Positions 20,529 to 29,984 of a DNA stretch of 64,000 nt are shown here, in pieces. The stretch comes from Emiliania huxleyi CCMP1516 (Eukaryota; Haptophyta; Isochrysidales; Noelaerhabdaceae). The stretch covers positions 62,001-126,000 of the forward strand of contig NW_005201192.1 of assembly GCF_000372725.1 (NCBI RefSeq), given 5' to 3'. The notes beneath the pieces were generated by a model, which worked only from the letters and a program-made list of their open reading frames with translations, did no database searches and was not told where the DNA came from. The stretch's first letter is position 1, and each line of letters begins with the position of its first letter. Position numbers and translations under genes: made by a program.

Positions 20529-21320
20529 ATGAGTGTGCTTGGTGCAGAGCAGGGGCTTGAACGGATCGACGCAGACGTCCTCTCGCTCGTGCTGGCCGGA
20601 CTCCCGCCTCACGACCTGCTGAGGAGCGTTCCAACGTGCTCGTGGTGGGCGGCAGCGGCGACGGCCGACGCACAGTGGACGCCGCGTTGCGAGGCGCTCT
20701 GGCGCGACAAGCTGCACACCGAACGGTGGCGTGATGGAGCCGTGCGGCGAATCGAGGCGTACTTCTCCTCGCTTGCGGACGCGTTGCGAGTGGAGATCAC
20801 CGTGGCTGAGCTCGAGAGGTTCACGTGGTCGGCCAGGGTCAAGCAGTCCTCGGGGCTGGCGTGGCAATGCCCCTGGTGGCAAGGCCACGAGCCAGGCACG
20901 CGGAGATACACTGCGGCGGCCGGGCAGGGACAAGGCGTCTACGCCTCGTCAGAGCGCGGCCAGGGAGAGTGGAGCCTGGCGGTCGCCGATTGCGACGTGG
21001 ACAGCGACGTCAAGGCGGAGTACCACGGCCATTCTGTGCTGCGCACGCGGCGCGGCGGTCGCTCGTACCCGCCACACGTCGCCACTCGCACCGCCAGCTG
21101 GGGCTGGCTGCTCCAGTCCCGCACCGGCCTCTCCGCCAGCTTCCCTCTCCCTGCACGCGGGGAGGACCTGTCGCTCGAGGACGGCGGCGCGCTGGAGCTC
21201 GACCCATCGAGCAGAAGCGGGGGAGAGACCGGCAACTACCCGCCAGAGCTCGCCGCCATGCTAGCCGCCATGCTCAGCCTCACAGCTGAAGCCCACCAGC
21301 CGGGAGCCGACGGCACGTGA
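20529..21320 (+). CDS. F-box-like protein
   Basis: A 263-residue single-exon protein. The N-terminal 55 residues fit an F-box, the SKP1-binding helix set of SCF ubiquitin ligases: IDADVLSLVLAGLPPHDLLR, then SVPTCSWWAAAATAD and a WRDK end. The rest contains W-rich and Gly-rich stretches (LAWQCPWWQGHEPGTRRYT; GEWSLAVADCDVDSDVKAEY) but no LRR, WD40 or Kelch repeat, so no substrate class can be assigned. The ATG at 20529 fits the F-box start. The stop at 21318-21320 lies only 77 bp before the preferred start of the next gene. Confidence 0.6.
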   Translation: MSVLGAEQGLERIDADVLSLVLAGLPPHDLLRSVPTCSWWAAAATADAQWTPRCEALWRDKLHTERWRDGAVRRIEAYFSSLADALRVEITVAELERFTWSARVKQSSGLAWQCPWWQGHEPGTRRYTAAAGQGQGVYASSERGQGEWSLAVADCDVDSDVKAEYHGHSVLRTRRGGRSYPPHVATRTASWGWLLQSRTGLSASFPLPARGEDLSLEDGGALELDPSSRSGGETGNYPPELAAMLAAMLSLTAEAHQPGADGT

Positions 21321-21397
21321 TGCCTCCTCGATATTCCCGCTTGCTTGGAAAAAAGAAAGACGGGTGGCCGGCCTATTTTTTTTCTGTGCCACGCCCG

Positions 21398-24300
21398 ATG
21401 GAGCGAACCACGCGCTGGAGAGGCCCTCCGCTCGTCTACTTGGCAGTTGGCTTCGGGTTGGGGCTGCTCATCTCCGCCGCGAGTCGGTCGAGGGGTGGGC
21501 AGCCCATCGCCACCACCGTCGAGCGCCAAGCTCCAGTGACAGTCGGCAAGCGGCCTGTTCCGATCGGATCGCGGCGCCCTGCAGCGTCAGCCACCACGCC
21601 TCACAGTCGAGAAGAGCCGCGTTCAGACTTGTGGCGCACCTATACCAGCTCGCCTCTTGCAGTCGGATCGCCGCCACCGCCGCCGCCAAGGCGCTCGCCG
21701 CCACCTCCCAGAGCCTCGGCACTGAAAGCTCTCTGGCGGCCGTCGAGTCCGCTCAGCGAGGCGGAGGCGGCGTCCTTTGCGCCCGCGCTGCGTCCGCTGC
21801 TTCGCCGCCCGGCGCGGCGCCTTCGCCGCAGGTCCGACTTGTTCGGGCCTTTGCCTGTGCTTGACACGCCCGCATCGTTTGGCCTGCCTACCGGTGGTGA
21901 CAGCGGTGGCGGCGGCGGCACCGCCGTCGCCGCTGGCGGCTCCGCTCTTCGCTGCGAGGACGGCCACGGTGCGTTCGACGTGTACACTGGCGGCTGCCTC
22001 TGCCGGACCGGCTGGAGAGGTCCGACCTGCGCCGAGGCGGACCCGCAGACGTGCAACGACCCACGGACCGCTGGCGTCAAGCCGGGAAGGTGCACGCACC
22101 CGTCCGGGTGCGGTCCCGGGTGCGCATGCTCTCGCGGGACCGAGTACTCGCACATGCTCTCGCGCTGCGCCGCCAGCTGCGACCTGGAGTCCAACCGCTG
22201 CCTCTGCGGGTCGCGCGCGCGCTACCCGCGCCGTCAGATGAACTTGTGCGAGTGGCGGGGCATCGAGAAGGCGCTGGCGTCGAGCTGGCTCGCGACGCAC
22301 GCCACGCCGCGCCACCGTGACGTGTGCACGACTCCTCGTCCCTAGGCGCTGGAGTGGAAGGACCCGGGGTGGGCGCACTACCGCATCACCGAGCCGTGGA
22401 GGCTGTGGGGCAGCCCCAACTCGACGCCACCAGACCTGGCGGCCGCCCTCGGCCCCGCTGAGCTGCACCGGATGTGGGCGACCGCGCCGCCCCATTCCGC
22501 GACCCGCGCGTACTGCGACATCGACGAGGCGGCGCTCGCTCGCGGCGTGGCGCCCCTCTTCAGCTGCGGCTGCTACGAGGACGCCACCGGCGCCGCCTGC
22601 GAGCTGCCCGTCCGCTCCGTCTGTCTGAACCAGTGCAACGCGCCGCAAGGCGTGTGCGTGCGCGGCTGGTGCCGCTGCGCCGCTGGCTTCGGTGGCGCCG
22701 ACTGCTCGATCGCCCTGCCCGCTCTCGCCGCGCCGCGGGAGGTCGACGGCGGCAGCAGCGCCGCTGGAGGCGCGGGCGAGGGCCGGGGGCGGCTGCGCCC
22801 CTCCGTGTTTGTGTACGATCTTCCGTCTGAGTTCAACAGCTGGACTGCGGAGACGCGGATGACGGCGTCCGACTGCGTGTACCGGAGGTACAAGGAGGGG
22901 AACGAGACGGTGTGGGAGAACTATGCCTTTGGGCTCGAGCTCGCGCTCCACGAGGCGCCGCCTCGCCCCTCGCCGCCTCTCCCCTCGCCGCCTCTCCCCT
23001 CGCCGCCTCTCCCCTCGCCGCCTCTCCCCTCGCCGCCTCGCCCCTCGCCGCCTCTCCCCTCGCCACACAACAGGCTCTCTCCGTGACGTCTCCACGACGC
23101 GTCCCTGCCACGTGCATGACGAGTCCTTTGCAGGCGCCCCTCGCCTCGCCGCACTGGCGCAACACTTAAACAAGAGCACACTCTGTCACAGGCGCTGCTC
23201 GTTTCGCCGCACCGCACCCTCAACCCGCGCGACGCCGACTTCTTCTTCGTGCCGGTCCACGGCGGCTGCTACATCTCGCGCTTCACGCGCCCGACCCCGA
23301 GGCGTGCCCCCGCCCCCTGACCCCTCCTCCTCGCCCCTCCTTGCCCCCCCTTCGCTCCACGCGACTGGGTTTCCTCGACCTTTCCTAGACCTTTCCTGGC
23401 ACCCTCGCGCAGGCACAACCTCTATGTCAAGCCGCGCGGCGGCGCGCCCATCCTCGGCAACGCGCACTACCGCGCCGCGCTGGACTGGGTCCGCTCCCGG
23501 CGCCCCTGAGGGGGCTCTCGACGACATCTCGGCCACACCCCGGCCACACCCCGGCTCTAGGTCCGCTCGCGCCACCCCTGGTGGAACGTCTCTGGTGGGG
23601 CTGACCACATGTGCCGCTCTTCCCGCACCGGCGAGGGCTCCCCCCCCGGAGACTCGCCCCACCCCCCTTCTCGGAGCCGTCCTGTAGGTTTGCCTTCCCG
23701 CACGACGAGGGCTCGTGCGTGGCGCCCATCGAGCTGCGACCGGCGATCTCGCCTCTCCTCCCGACGGCCAAGTGCCAGTCTGCACCTTGTGATCGCCCCC
23801 CCCAAGACTCTCGCCCCACAGGCGATCCTCATCTCCTCGTGGGGACGCACGGAGCTGGGCCCGCGCAACTCGACCACCACCATGGGCGAGCACAACTGGT
23901 ACAACCGGCGCACCTTGCCGCTGATGCGCGCGCCGCTCACCGTCGCACCGGCGCAGTGCGCGCGGGAAGCTGGCGAGCGGCGGCGCGGTTCGCTGTAGGT
24001 ACGCGTCTTACCGCTGCTTCGAGCCGGGCAAGGACATCGTAATGCCCGTCTTCACCTCCCTCTCGCAGCTCGCCACCTCGCCGTACGTCGCCGAAGGGAT
24101 GCCACGCGGCGGCGCCGCCGCACGCCCCGCGCCCAAGCGGCGGCTTCTCTTCCACTTCCGCGGCCAGATCCTGAGGCGCACCCCGAAATCTTGCCCGGCA
24201 TCCCGGCGGATCTCGGCGGATCTCGGCTGATCTCGGCTGATCTCGGCTGACGTCAGGTACGTCCCGACATACTCGTTTGGCATCCGCCAGCAGCTGCTCG

Positions 24301-25115
24301 GTCTCTACGGCTGCAAGACGGGCGAGGAGCCTGCAAACCCGAACCCGTCCCAGACAGCTTCCGACTCACACCGGCCCGTGGCCATAGGCAAGGAGATCGC
24401 CAACCCGAAGGACCTGGTCGGCGTGCCGTGGTGCGGCCCCGACGTGGTCGTGTCGGACCGGCACACCGCACGCCGCCTCGGCGACAGAGGGCGGCCGGAT
24501 CGGCCCGAGGCCACCCCCGACACGGCCCCCCCGACACGGCAGGCACACCACAAATTACCTCGACGAGATGGCGAACGCCACGTTTTGCGGCGTGTTCCCC
24601 GGCAACGGGTGGGGCCACATCGAGTCGCCGCTGCTGCTCGGCTGCATCCCGGTGGTGGTGCAGGTCGGCGGCGTCGCGGGAGGCACCGCCCACGAACTTG
24701 TACCCTGTGACGCGACACGTCCCCCGCGCAGGACGGCATCCTCACTGCGTGGGAGGACGTGCTCGATTTCGACTCGTTCGCGCTGCGGCTGCCGCGCGCC
24801 AAGCTGCCGCGACTCGCCGAGGAGCTGCGCGCAGTGCCGCCCGAGCGCGTCGCCGCGCTGCAGGCGGGCGGGCGGCGCGTCTGGGAGCGCTTCACTTTCT
24901 CCTCGCTCGGGCTCGCCGAGAAGCGGCGCATGTGCGGCGGCACGCACTTCACCGCCGCCGCCGACGGCTGCGTGCCGCGGCTTGGCGCGCCCGGCGGCAA
25001 GCATTCGCAGGCTTTCCTGGCCAGTTCGGCGATCACGGGTCAGGACGCGATCGCCACGCTGCTGCAGCTGCTGCGGGCGCGGCTGCTAGAGCGCACCAGC
25101 CCCGAGAGAGGGTAG
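21398..25115 (+). CDS. Exostosin-family (GT47) glycosyltransferase with EGF-like modules, eleven exons
   Basis: Predicted 909-residue type II Golgi membrane protein. A signal anchor (PPLVYLAVGFGLGLLISAA) and Pro-rich stem are followed by EGF-like Cys modules (CLCRTGWRGPTCAE; CVRGWCRCAAGFGGADCS). The exostosin domain then shows FVYDLPSEFN, ADFFFVPVHGGC, HPWWNVSGGADHM, FPHDEG, YRCFEPGKDIVMPVF, LLFHFRGQI, and FCGVFPGNGWGHIESPLLLG plus CIPVVVQDG. Exons: 21398-22270, 22346-22954, 23192-23286, 23413-23488, 23561-23610, 23688-23742, 23822-23907, 23999-24175, 24257-24460, 24543-24663, 24732-25115; all phases agree. Seven of ten introns use GC donors. Likely role: glycan chain synthesis on surface or scale polysaccharides. 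An ATG at 21320 is also in frame. Confidence 0.88.
22958..23062 (+). repeat. 15-bp minisatellite inside exostosin intron 2
   Basis: About seven copies of the pyrimidine-rich unit CGCCTCTCCCCTCGC within the 237-nt intron 22955-23191. Its reading frame stays open because 15 is a multiple of three, which can mislead gene callers. Confidence 0.85.
24206..24250 (+). repeat. Short 10-bp tandem repeat in exostosin intron 8
   Basis: About four copies of GATCTCGGCG/GATCTCGGCT just before the acceptor CGTCAG. The GATCTCGG core resembles the 11-bp GGGTCGATCTC minisatellite at 27000. Confidence 0.7.
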
Positions 25116-25723
25116 GTGAGGTGCACGAGCTCGATGAGTCGTGTGTATGTGTCGTTCATTATAAAGAGCGTTCGTGGAGTGCCGGATAATTGCGTTCCGA
25201 TCCCAGGTTAGGACGTCCATATCCAACTCGTTTCCTATATTCGACGTTCTTGCTCATATGCGTTTCCGGGCTCCGATTCGTTTCCGAGATTCGTTTCCAG
25301 TTTCCCCTCCCTGTCCCCTGACAAAATCTTTGCCCTCTCCTTTTCTACATACATATTGATATCAACACATTTTTTTGACGTTGGTGTTGAGTCAGTTGCA
25401 GGGTGACTTGGAGCACTTGGAGTGCAGTCATCAACCTCACATCCAGGGCCGGGGAGCTGAGAAGCGCACCCAGCGAGCCGGATGATCGGCATCGGGCTAC
25501 GGGCTAGAGAGCCCTGACCCCTAGCTAGGGGGGGGGTGCGCATTCGCAGGGCAAGGGCCTTAAAGTAAACACGGGTCTCCGAGGGTTAGCTCCGCGCTCC
25601 AGGTTTCCCCTAGCAGCAGAACGCCCCCTCTACTCGGAGCTAGTAAACACTCGACACGGACTCGACGCCCATCCACACCCGGCACCTCACCACACCGGAC
25701 CCCTCTTCGAGGTCTCCCAACTT
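25116..25723. other. Intergenic, mostly repeat A
   Basis: 3' flank of the exostosin gene. It contains several CGTTTCC(N) motifs (25225-25310) and then repeat A copy 2. No gene seen. Confidence 0.5.
25411..25643 (+). repeat. Dispersed repeat A, copy 2
   Basis: Same orientation as copy 3 (60453-60688) and inverted relative to copy 1. Starts GAGCACTTGGAGTGCAGTC and ends CCCCCTCTACTCGGAGCTA. Confidence 0.85.
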
Positions 25724-26518
25724 TCACTCCGGGGCGTCTTCCCCCACCTCTCGGTCCTTCCTCCTGGCCGCATCCCGATAGTTGTGCGACGGGCGCGGGG
25801 CCCGGCCTCCCCTCCTAGCCTTTTTCGGCTGCGGCCCCGCCGCCGTCTCGTCTTCTCTGCCTGATCCTGTCGACTCCGCCTCCGGCGATCCCACGCCCGA
25901 CTCCCCGGGTGAGGGCGGCGGCATCACTCGTCGCCACTCCTCTCCGGGAGGTCGGGCCGGCTCTCCCCGGTCAGCGAGTCGCGCCCGCACCCGTGGCCTC
26001 TCTATCGTTCTCGGCTCGCCCTCCCCTTCCTCCTGCTCCTCACTAAACTCGGGAAGGCGCGGTCCCTTTTGTCGTAAGTCACGGCGGTCTATCCAACGCC
26101 GCGACGGATCTACCCCTGGTGGGCTCACACGGCCCGGTTCCACTCTCAGAGGCCGAGTCAGCTCGACTCTCACCTCCTCCGAGAGTTGACCCCAAGCCCC
26201 CCCCGGGGCCCTCCGGCCACGGCCCTCCGGTTCGCCGGCGGGTCCGTTATCGTATTGCGGCGACTCCCCTCCCCCAGCTCCTCCTCTCGGGTACTCCAGC
26301 CTCCGGTGGGGCGGCTCCGGATCCCTCTGATTATTCCGAGTGGGGCCACACGGTGGCGGCTCCGCCGGCGGCGGGGGTGGAGGCGGAGGCGGGGGTGGCG
26401 GGCACGGTGGCGGCCCTCGCGGCCAACGCGCCTGGTGTGGAGCCGCTGGGGCGGCCCCACGACCCTGCAGCCGTTCCAGCGGCGGGGGCGGAAGTGGCAG
26501 CGTGGGTGGCGGAAACAA
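25724..26518 (-). CDS. Proline-rich, charged ORF, probably transposon-derived (gag-like)
   Basis: A 264-codon frame. The N-terminal third is Pro-rich with the module PPLERLQGRGAAPAAPHQA, which recurs in altered form (PLERPLGRGANSEAPYQAV) in a second ORF at 28951-29610. The C-terminal half is highly charged (RRWIDRRDLRQKGPRLPEF; EEQEEGEGEP) and ends with a basic patch KKARRGGRAPRP. It lies just beyond the 3' side of the endonuclease ORF and is flanked by repeats. No enzymatic domain. A gag-like ORF1 of a retroelement is the simplest reading; function unproven. Confidence 0.4.
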   Translation of the reverse strand: MFPPPTLPLPPPPLERLQGRGAAPAAPHQARWPRGPPPCPPPPPPPPPPPPAEPPPCGPTRNNQRDPEPPHRRLEYPRGGAGGGESPQYDNGPAGEPEGRGRRAPGGAWGQLSEEVRVELTRPLRVEPGRVSPPGVDPSRRWIDRRDLRQKGPRLPEFSEEQEEGEGEPRTIERPRVRARLADRGEPARPPGEEWRRVMPPPSPGESGVGSPEAESTGSGREDETAAGPQPKKARRGGRAPRPSHNYRDAARRKDREVGEDAPE

Positions 26519-26998
26519 AATAAAATATTCTTAGCTTCAAGCCCCCCTCCGAGACTAGGGACAGAACCACACCAGTATAGACCAGAGGGACTGCGCCTCG
26601 CCCCCACTTGCCCTGACTGCACAGGATAGCGTGCCCCGATAACGGCGACACATAGTGGGGGACACTGCGCAAGGAGGGGGTGCGAAGGCTCATTGGGGTG
26701 CTAGGTGGGACCATGAGGGGGGGTGGGCGGGGTCCTGTGGGGGTGATATGTTGCGCGGCGAATTCGAACCTACCCCCTCGCCGCGCCGATCCTCACGCGG
26801 AGGGTAAAACCCTGTGGGACAAAACCCCCCCGCGGTCGGCAGTCTTCAGAGTGGACCCCCCCCTCCCCAGCCTCCCCTGTGCATCTCGCACCCCCCCCCG
26901 CTCCCCCATCGGTGACTCGCGAAGGACACGGACACTCGGGGTGAGGGGGGGTCCCCCCGGAGGGGGCTTTGGGGCATTGTTGGGTTGATCGCTCGTGC

Positions 26999-27176
26999 CG
27001 ATCTCGGGTCGATCTCGGGTCGATCTCGGGTCGATCTCGGGTCGATCTCGGGTCGATCTCGGGTCGATCTCGGGTCGATCTCGGGTCGATCTCAGGTCGA
27101 TCTCGGGTCGATCTCGGGTCGATCTCGGGTCGATCTCGGGTCGATCTCGGGTCGATCTCGGGTCGATCTCGGGTCA
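26999..27176 (+). repeat. 11-bp minisatellite (GGGTCGATCTC), about 16 copies
   Basis: Nearly perfect tandem array with a single G-to-A variant near 27094. It abuts the last codon of the retrotransposon endonuclease ORF (27174), so the array sits exactly at the point where the element is interrupted. Confidence 0.95.
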
Positions 27177-28889
27177 TGCACGTTGTGTTCGCCTCGTGTG
27201 ATGGTATTGCTGGTTATTTTGTGCTGTTGCGAGGCTCCTCCTGTCCGCGTCGGATACGGCCTTGAGGCTGGTCAGCGCTGCTGTGATCGCGTCTTTGAAG
27301 TCTGACGTGAGCCCCGAGACCCCAGTGGTGTCGATCTCGATTATTTGCTCGAATTTTCTTTTGCTCTCCTCCGACACCTCCGCTGTAAGGTCGGTGTATA
27401 TCCGATGAGTGTGTTGTAGTCTGATTTTTCCCGCGTATCGTATCGCTGCCCTTCGAAAAGATGTTAGGGCTCTGTAGTAGACCTTTTGCCATATAAAGGT
27501 GTTTCTCCCTTCGACTCGGTGGTGACTATTGACGCCGGCTCGTGGTCTAGGATTTTTGCGTCTCTCTTTCGGGCGAAGAAGTCGTGGACTCCTGGTTCGT
27601 GAACAGCTGAGAGGCCGTCGAGTGTCGGGAGGTATATCTGCGTCGATGCGGGTCGATGTTGTGCTTTTGGTTCCATCTCGGAGGGTGATGTTATGATGCG
27701 AGGTGTAGAAGGGGGCGGGTCCGAGCCATTCTCTCGCGACGTCGACTAGTCCGAAGTGCGTCATCACATCGGCAAGTTCGTTTGCCCCTCTGTTGTCGTA
27801 TGGCGAGGCGGCGTCTGATCTTACGTCCAGCTGGACATCTGGGACGCAGTTGGCGTCGATTCCGAGGACGGTCTGTTTGGTGAGGAAATGTCTCAGCTCT
27901 TTTTTGAAGAATTCGGGGCGTCGGCTCCCGTCGGCGTGGGCGTATACCGAGGCTAGTCGTAGGGGGCGGCCGTCTACCATCGCTGGAACCGAGACGCCCC
28001 GTCCGTCACTCATTCGTCGCATGTTTTTTTTCATTCTGTCGACTGTGTCGTGATATGTCTCTCCGGGGTGAGACTCTATTTTGTCTTTTGGGATGAGGAT
28101 GGCTGTGCCTCCCCTTTGGTGCTGGCTGTTGTTTTGCCCGATTGTGTAGAGGGGGACGGCGAAGAGTTCGAACCAGTAGGTGCTCGCCTTGCGTTTGAAG
28201 TCTTCGACTTTTCGGATGCCTGTCTCCTGGAGGAATATGGCGGTGATGGGCCGTGCTTTGTGCTCGTCTCGTATGGCTAGGAGTATCTGCTCCCATCTGG
28301 GTAGCCCTCCGATGCTTCCGAGATTTTTGGTGATAAATCTGCTCGGGCCCGGGTTGGGTTCGATTCCTTCCTCTGTCAGGTCGCGCTTCCAGGCCTCGGC
28401 GAGAGTGTGAGTCGCGCGAGGGGTGGTCTGCTCGGCGTGTGGATCAGATGTGGCCTCGTTGGCGCCTCTAGTTCCGTCGTCGTGGTCGGCGGTGGCGGAG
28501 ATGGCGGTTGGTGAGGTGGCGGACCGTCTGCTGTCTGTCTGCGTGCTCGCCTGTAAATGCTCCGCGGGTGCGGCGGTCGGCAAATTGGCTTGGGTTTTGC
28601 GCTCTGGGTCCCGGGTCGGGCGGGTACGTCTGCGTGGCTCGGCCCGGTTTTTGGTCTCGCGTCGGGAGTTCGTGTTCGAGAGATTTTCAAGGCAGGGGTC
28701 CATGAACGATTTCTTTTTCGCACGATGTTTTCTTTTTTCCCGAGACGGTCGCTCTTTACACAAACCTGGCTCGTGGCCTTCAGACGGAGGAGGGACTAGG
28801 GGCTCACCGAGTGGTCTCTTTGGATCGTGGGAGCTCGTGCCGCTGTGCTTGCGCGTTGCTTGGGAGGCTTGCGGTCCTGGTGAGGTCAC
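27174..28889 (-). pseudogene. Non-LTR retrotransposon: 2A-like motif plus apurinic-type endonuclease, frameshifted, no RT
   Basis: Numbered from the frame start at 28889 (first ATG at 28703). A basic N-terminal region leads to a 2A-like motif DLTEEGIEPNPGP at residues 170-182 (28382-28344). An APE-type endonuclease domain follows immediately: catalytic Glu in FLQETG (E222), GIDANCVPD (D345, N347), and STRID at 412-416. The frame then shifts: near 27640 the continuation IYLPTLDGLS...LDHEPASIV (the final Asp-His pair) lies in a second frame. Near 27520 it returns to the first frame with FIWQKVYYRAL. Two compensating single-base changes explain this. The ORF runs into the 11-bp minisatellite before any reverse transcriptase, so the copy is truncated and non-autonomous. 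Confidence 0.8.
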
Positions 28890-28950
28890 AGGTTGTTGCT
28901 GGTTGGGGGTCCTTGTTGTGCACCCTGCCGGGGCTCGTGCCTGAGATGCA

Positions 28951-29875
28951 TTATTGGGCGGGGTTGGCCTTTGGGGCTTTTGGGTCGGGCTTTGGAGGTG
29001 GGCGTGGAGGGCGGAGGTGGGCGTGGACGGCGGAGGTGGGCGTGGAGGGCGGAGGTGGGCGTGGAGGGCGGAGGTGGGCGTGGAGGGCGGAGGTGGGCGT
29101 GGAGGGCGGAGGTGGGCGTGGAGGGCGGAGGTGGGCGTGGAGGGCGGAGGTGGGCGTGGAGGGCGGAGGTGGGCGCTTTCGGAGCTCTCGGCTGAGGGGT
29201 GGCGGAAACAGTGGCGGCACTGGCGGCCGCACCGCCTGGTATGGGGCCTCAGAGTTGGCCCCTCGACCCAGCGGTCGCTCCAGCGGCGGGGGCGGGGGTG
29301 GTGTTGGTGGGGGCGGGCCTGATGGCGGTGCCGGCCGCCGCATCTCCTGGGGTGGGGCCTCGGGGGATGCCCCCTGCCCCTGCGGCCGTTCCAGCCGCGG
29401 TTCCACGCGTCGGCCGTCCACCCCGCTCGTGGGGGGGGGCCTAGCTCTCGTCTCCCCTCGGGGGGGGGGGGGGGGCAGGGCCCGGATTCGCCGACGGCCC
29501 CGCTTCTCCCCCCTCCCGCCCCGCATCAGGCCGTAAATTGCCCAGGAGTCGCGTCGCCTCCCCCCTCGCCCGGTCCTTCTCGATTCGGTCCCGCACCGCC
29601 CGGATATCAAAGGCCGAGTTGTGTTCAGACAGCGGGCCCGCCGATGCCACCCGCCTCTTCACACAGCAGGCGTACGCCTTCAGCGCCTGCCCCCCCGACT
29701 GTGTCGGCCCCGGTGCGATGTCGTTGACGAGGTAGTCCTCCCCTTCCCACCGGAAAACCTGTCCAAGGAGGTCCGTCGAGCCAACCAGTCGTTTAGCCAG
29801 GTGACGATTTTTAACCCTCCTACGCAGATACGACAAAATACGTCTGCTCATGGCGCCGAGCCCTGGTCTGGACAC
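28951..29875 (-). CDS. Overlapping proline-rich ORFs, likely transposon remnants
   Basis: Two minus-strand frames. 29875-29441 begins inside MITE copy 1 and continues with a basic/aromatic segment GQVFRWEGEDYLVNDIAPGP that could form a small beta-barrel. 29610-28951 is Pro-rich, carries the PLERPLGRGANSEAPYQAV module related to 25724-26518, and ends in a repeat RPPPPSTPTSALHAHLRPP-like array made by the 19-bp minisatellite. Probably part of the same retroelement class as the endonuclease ORF just downstream. No conserved enzyme domain. Confidence 0.35.
28994..29175 (+). repeat. 19-bp minisatellite (GAGGTGGGCGTGGAGGGCG), about 9.5 copies
   Basis: Near-identical units, one with GGACGG for GGAGGG. 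Because 19 is not a multiple of three, three units (57 bp) encode a 19-residue Pro-rich period on the minus strand. Confidence 0.92.
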
Positions 29876-29984
29876 CAGATCGGCCCCCCCGCCCCTAACA
29901 TTAGCCTCCCAGCCGCTCTGTCGGCCATAATGTTAGGGGCGGGGCGGCCAAAATCACGCAAACCCATCTGCGTAGGAGGGTTAA
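29811..29984. mobile_element. piggyBac-like MITE, copy 1
   Basis: A 166-bp element bounded by TTAA on both sides (29811-29814 and 29981-29984). Terminal inverted repeats read CCCTCCTACGCAGAT and ATCTGCGTAGGAGGG. An internal inverted repeat (CCCCTAACATTA / TAATGTTAGGGG) makes it fold back. TTAA target sites and CCC-starting TIRs are hallmarks of piggyBac-superfamily elements. No transposase inside. Confidence 0.9.

Noticed and set aside
26999..27176. CRISPR array
   Set aside because: Pure 11-bp tandem repeat with no spacers, in eukaryotic DNA.
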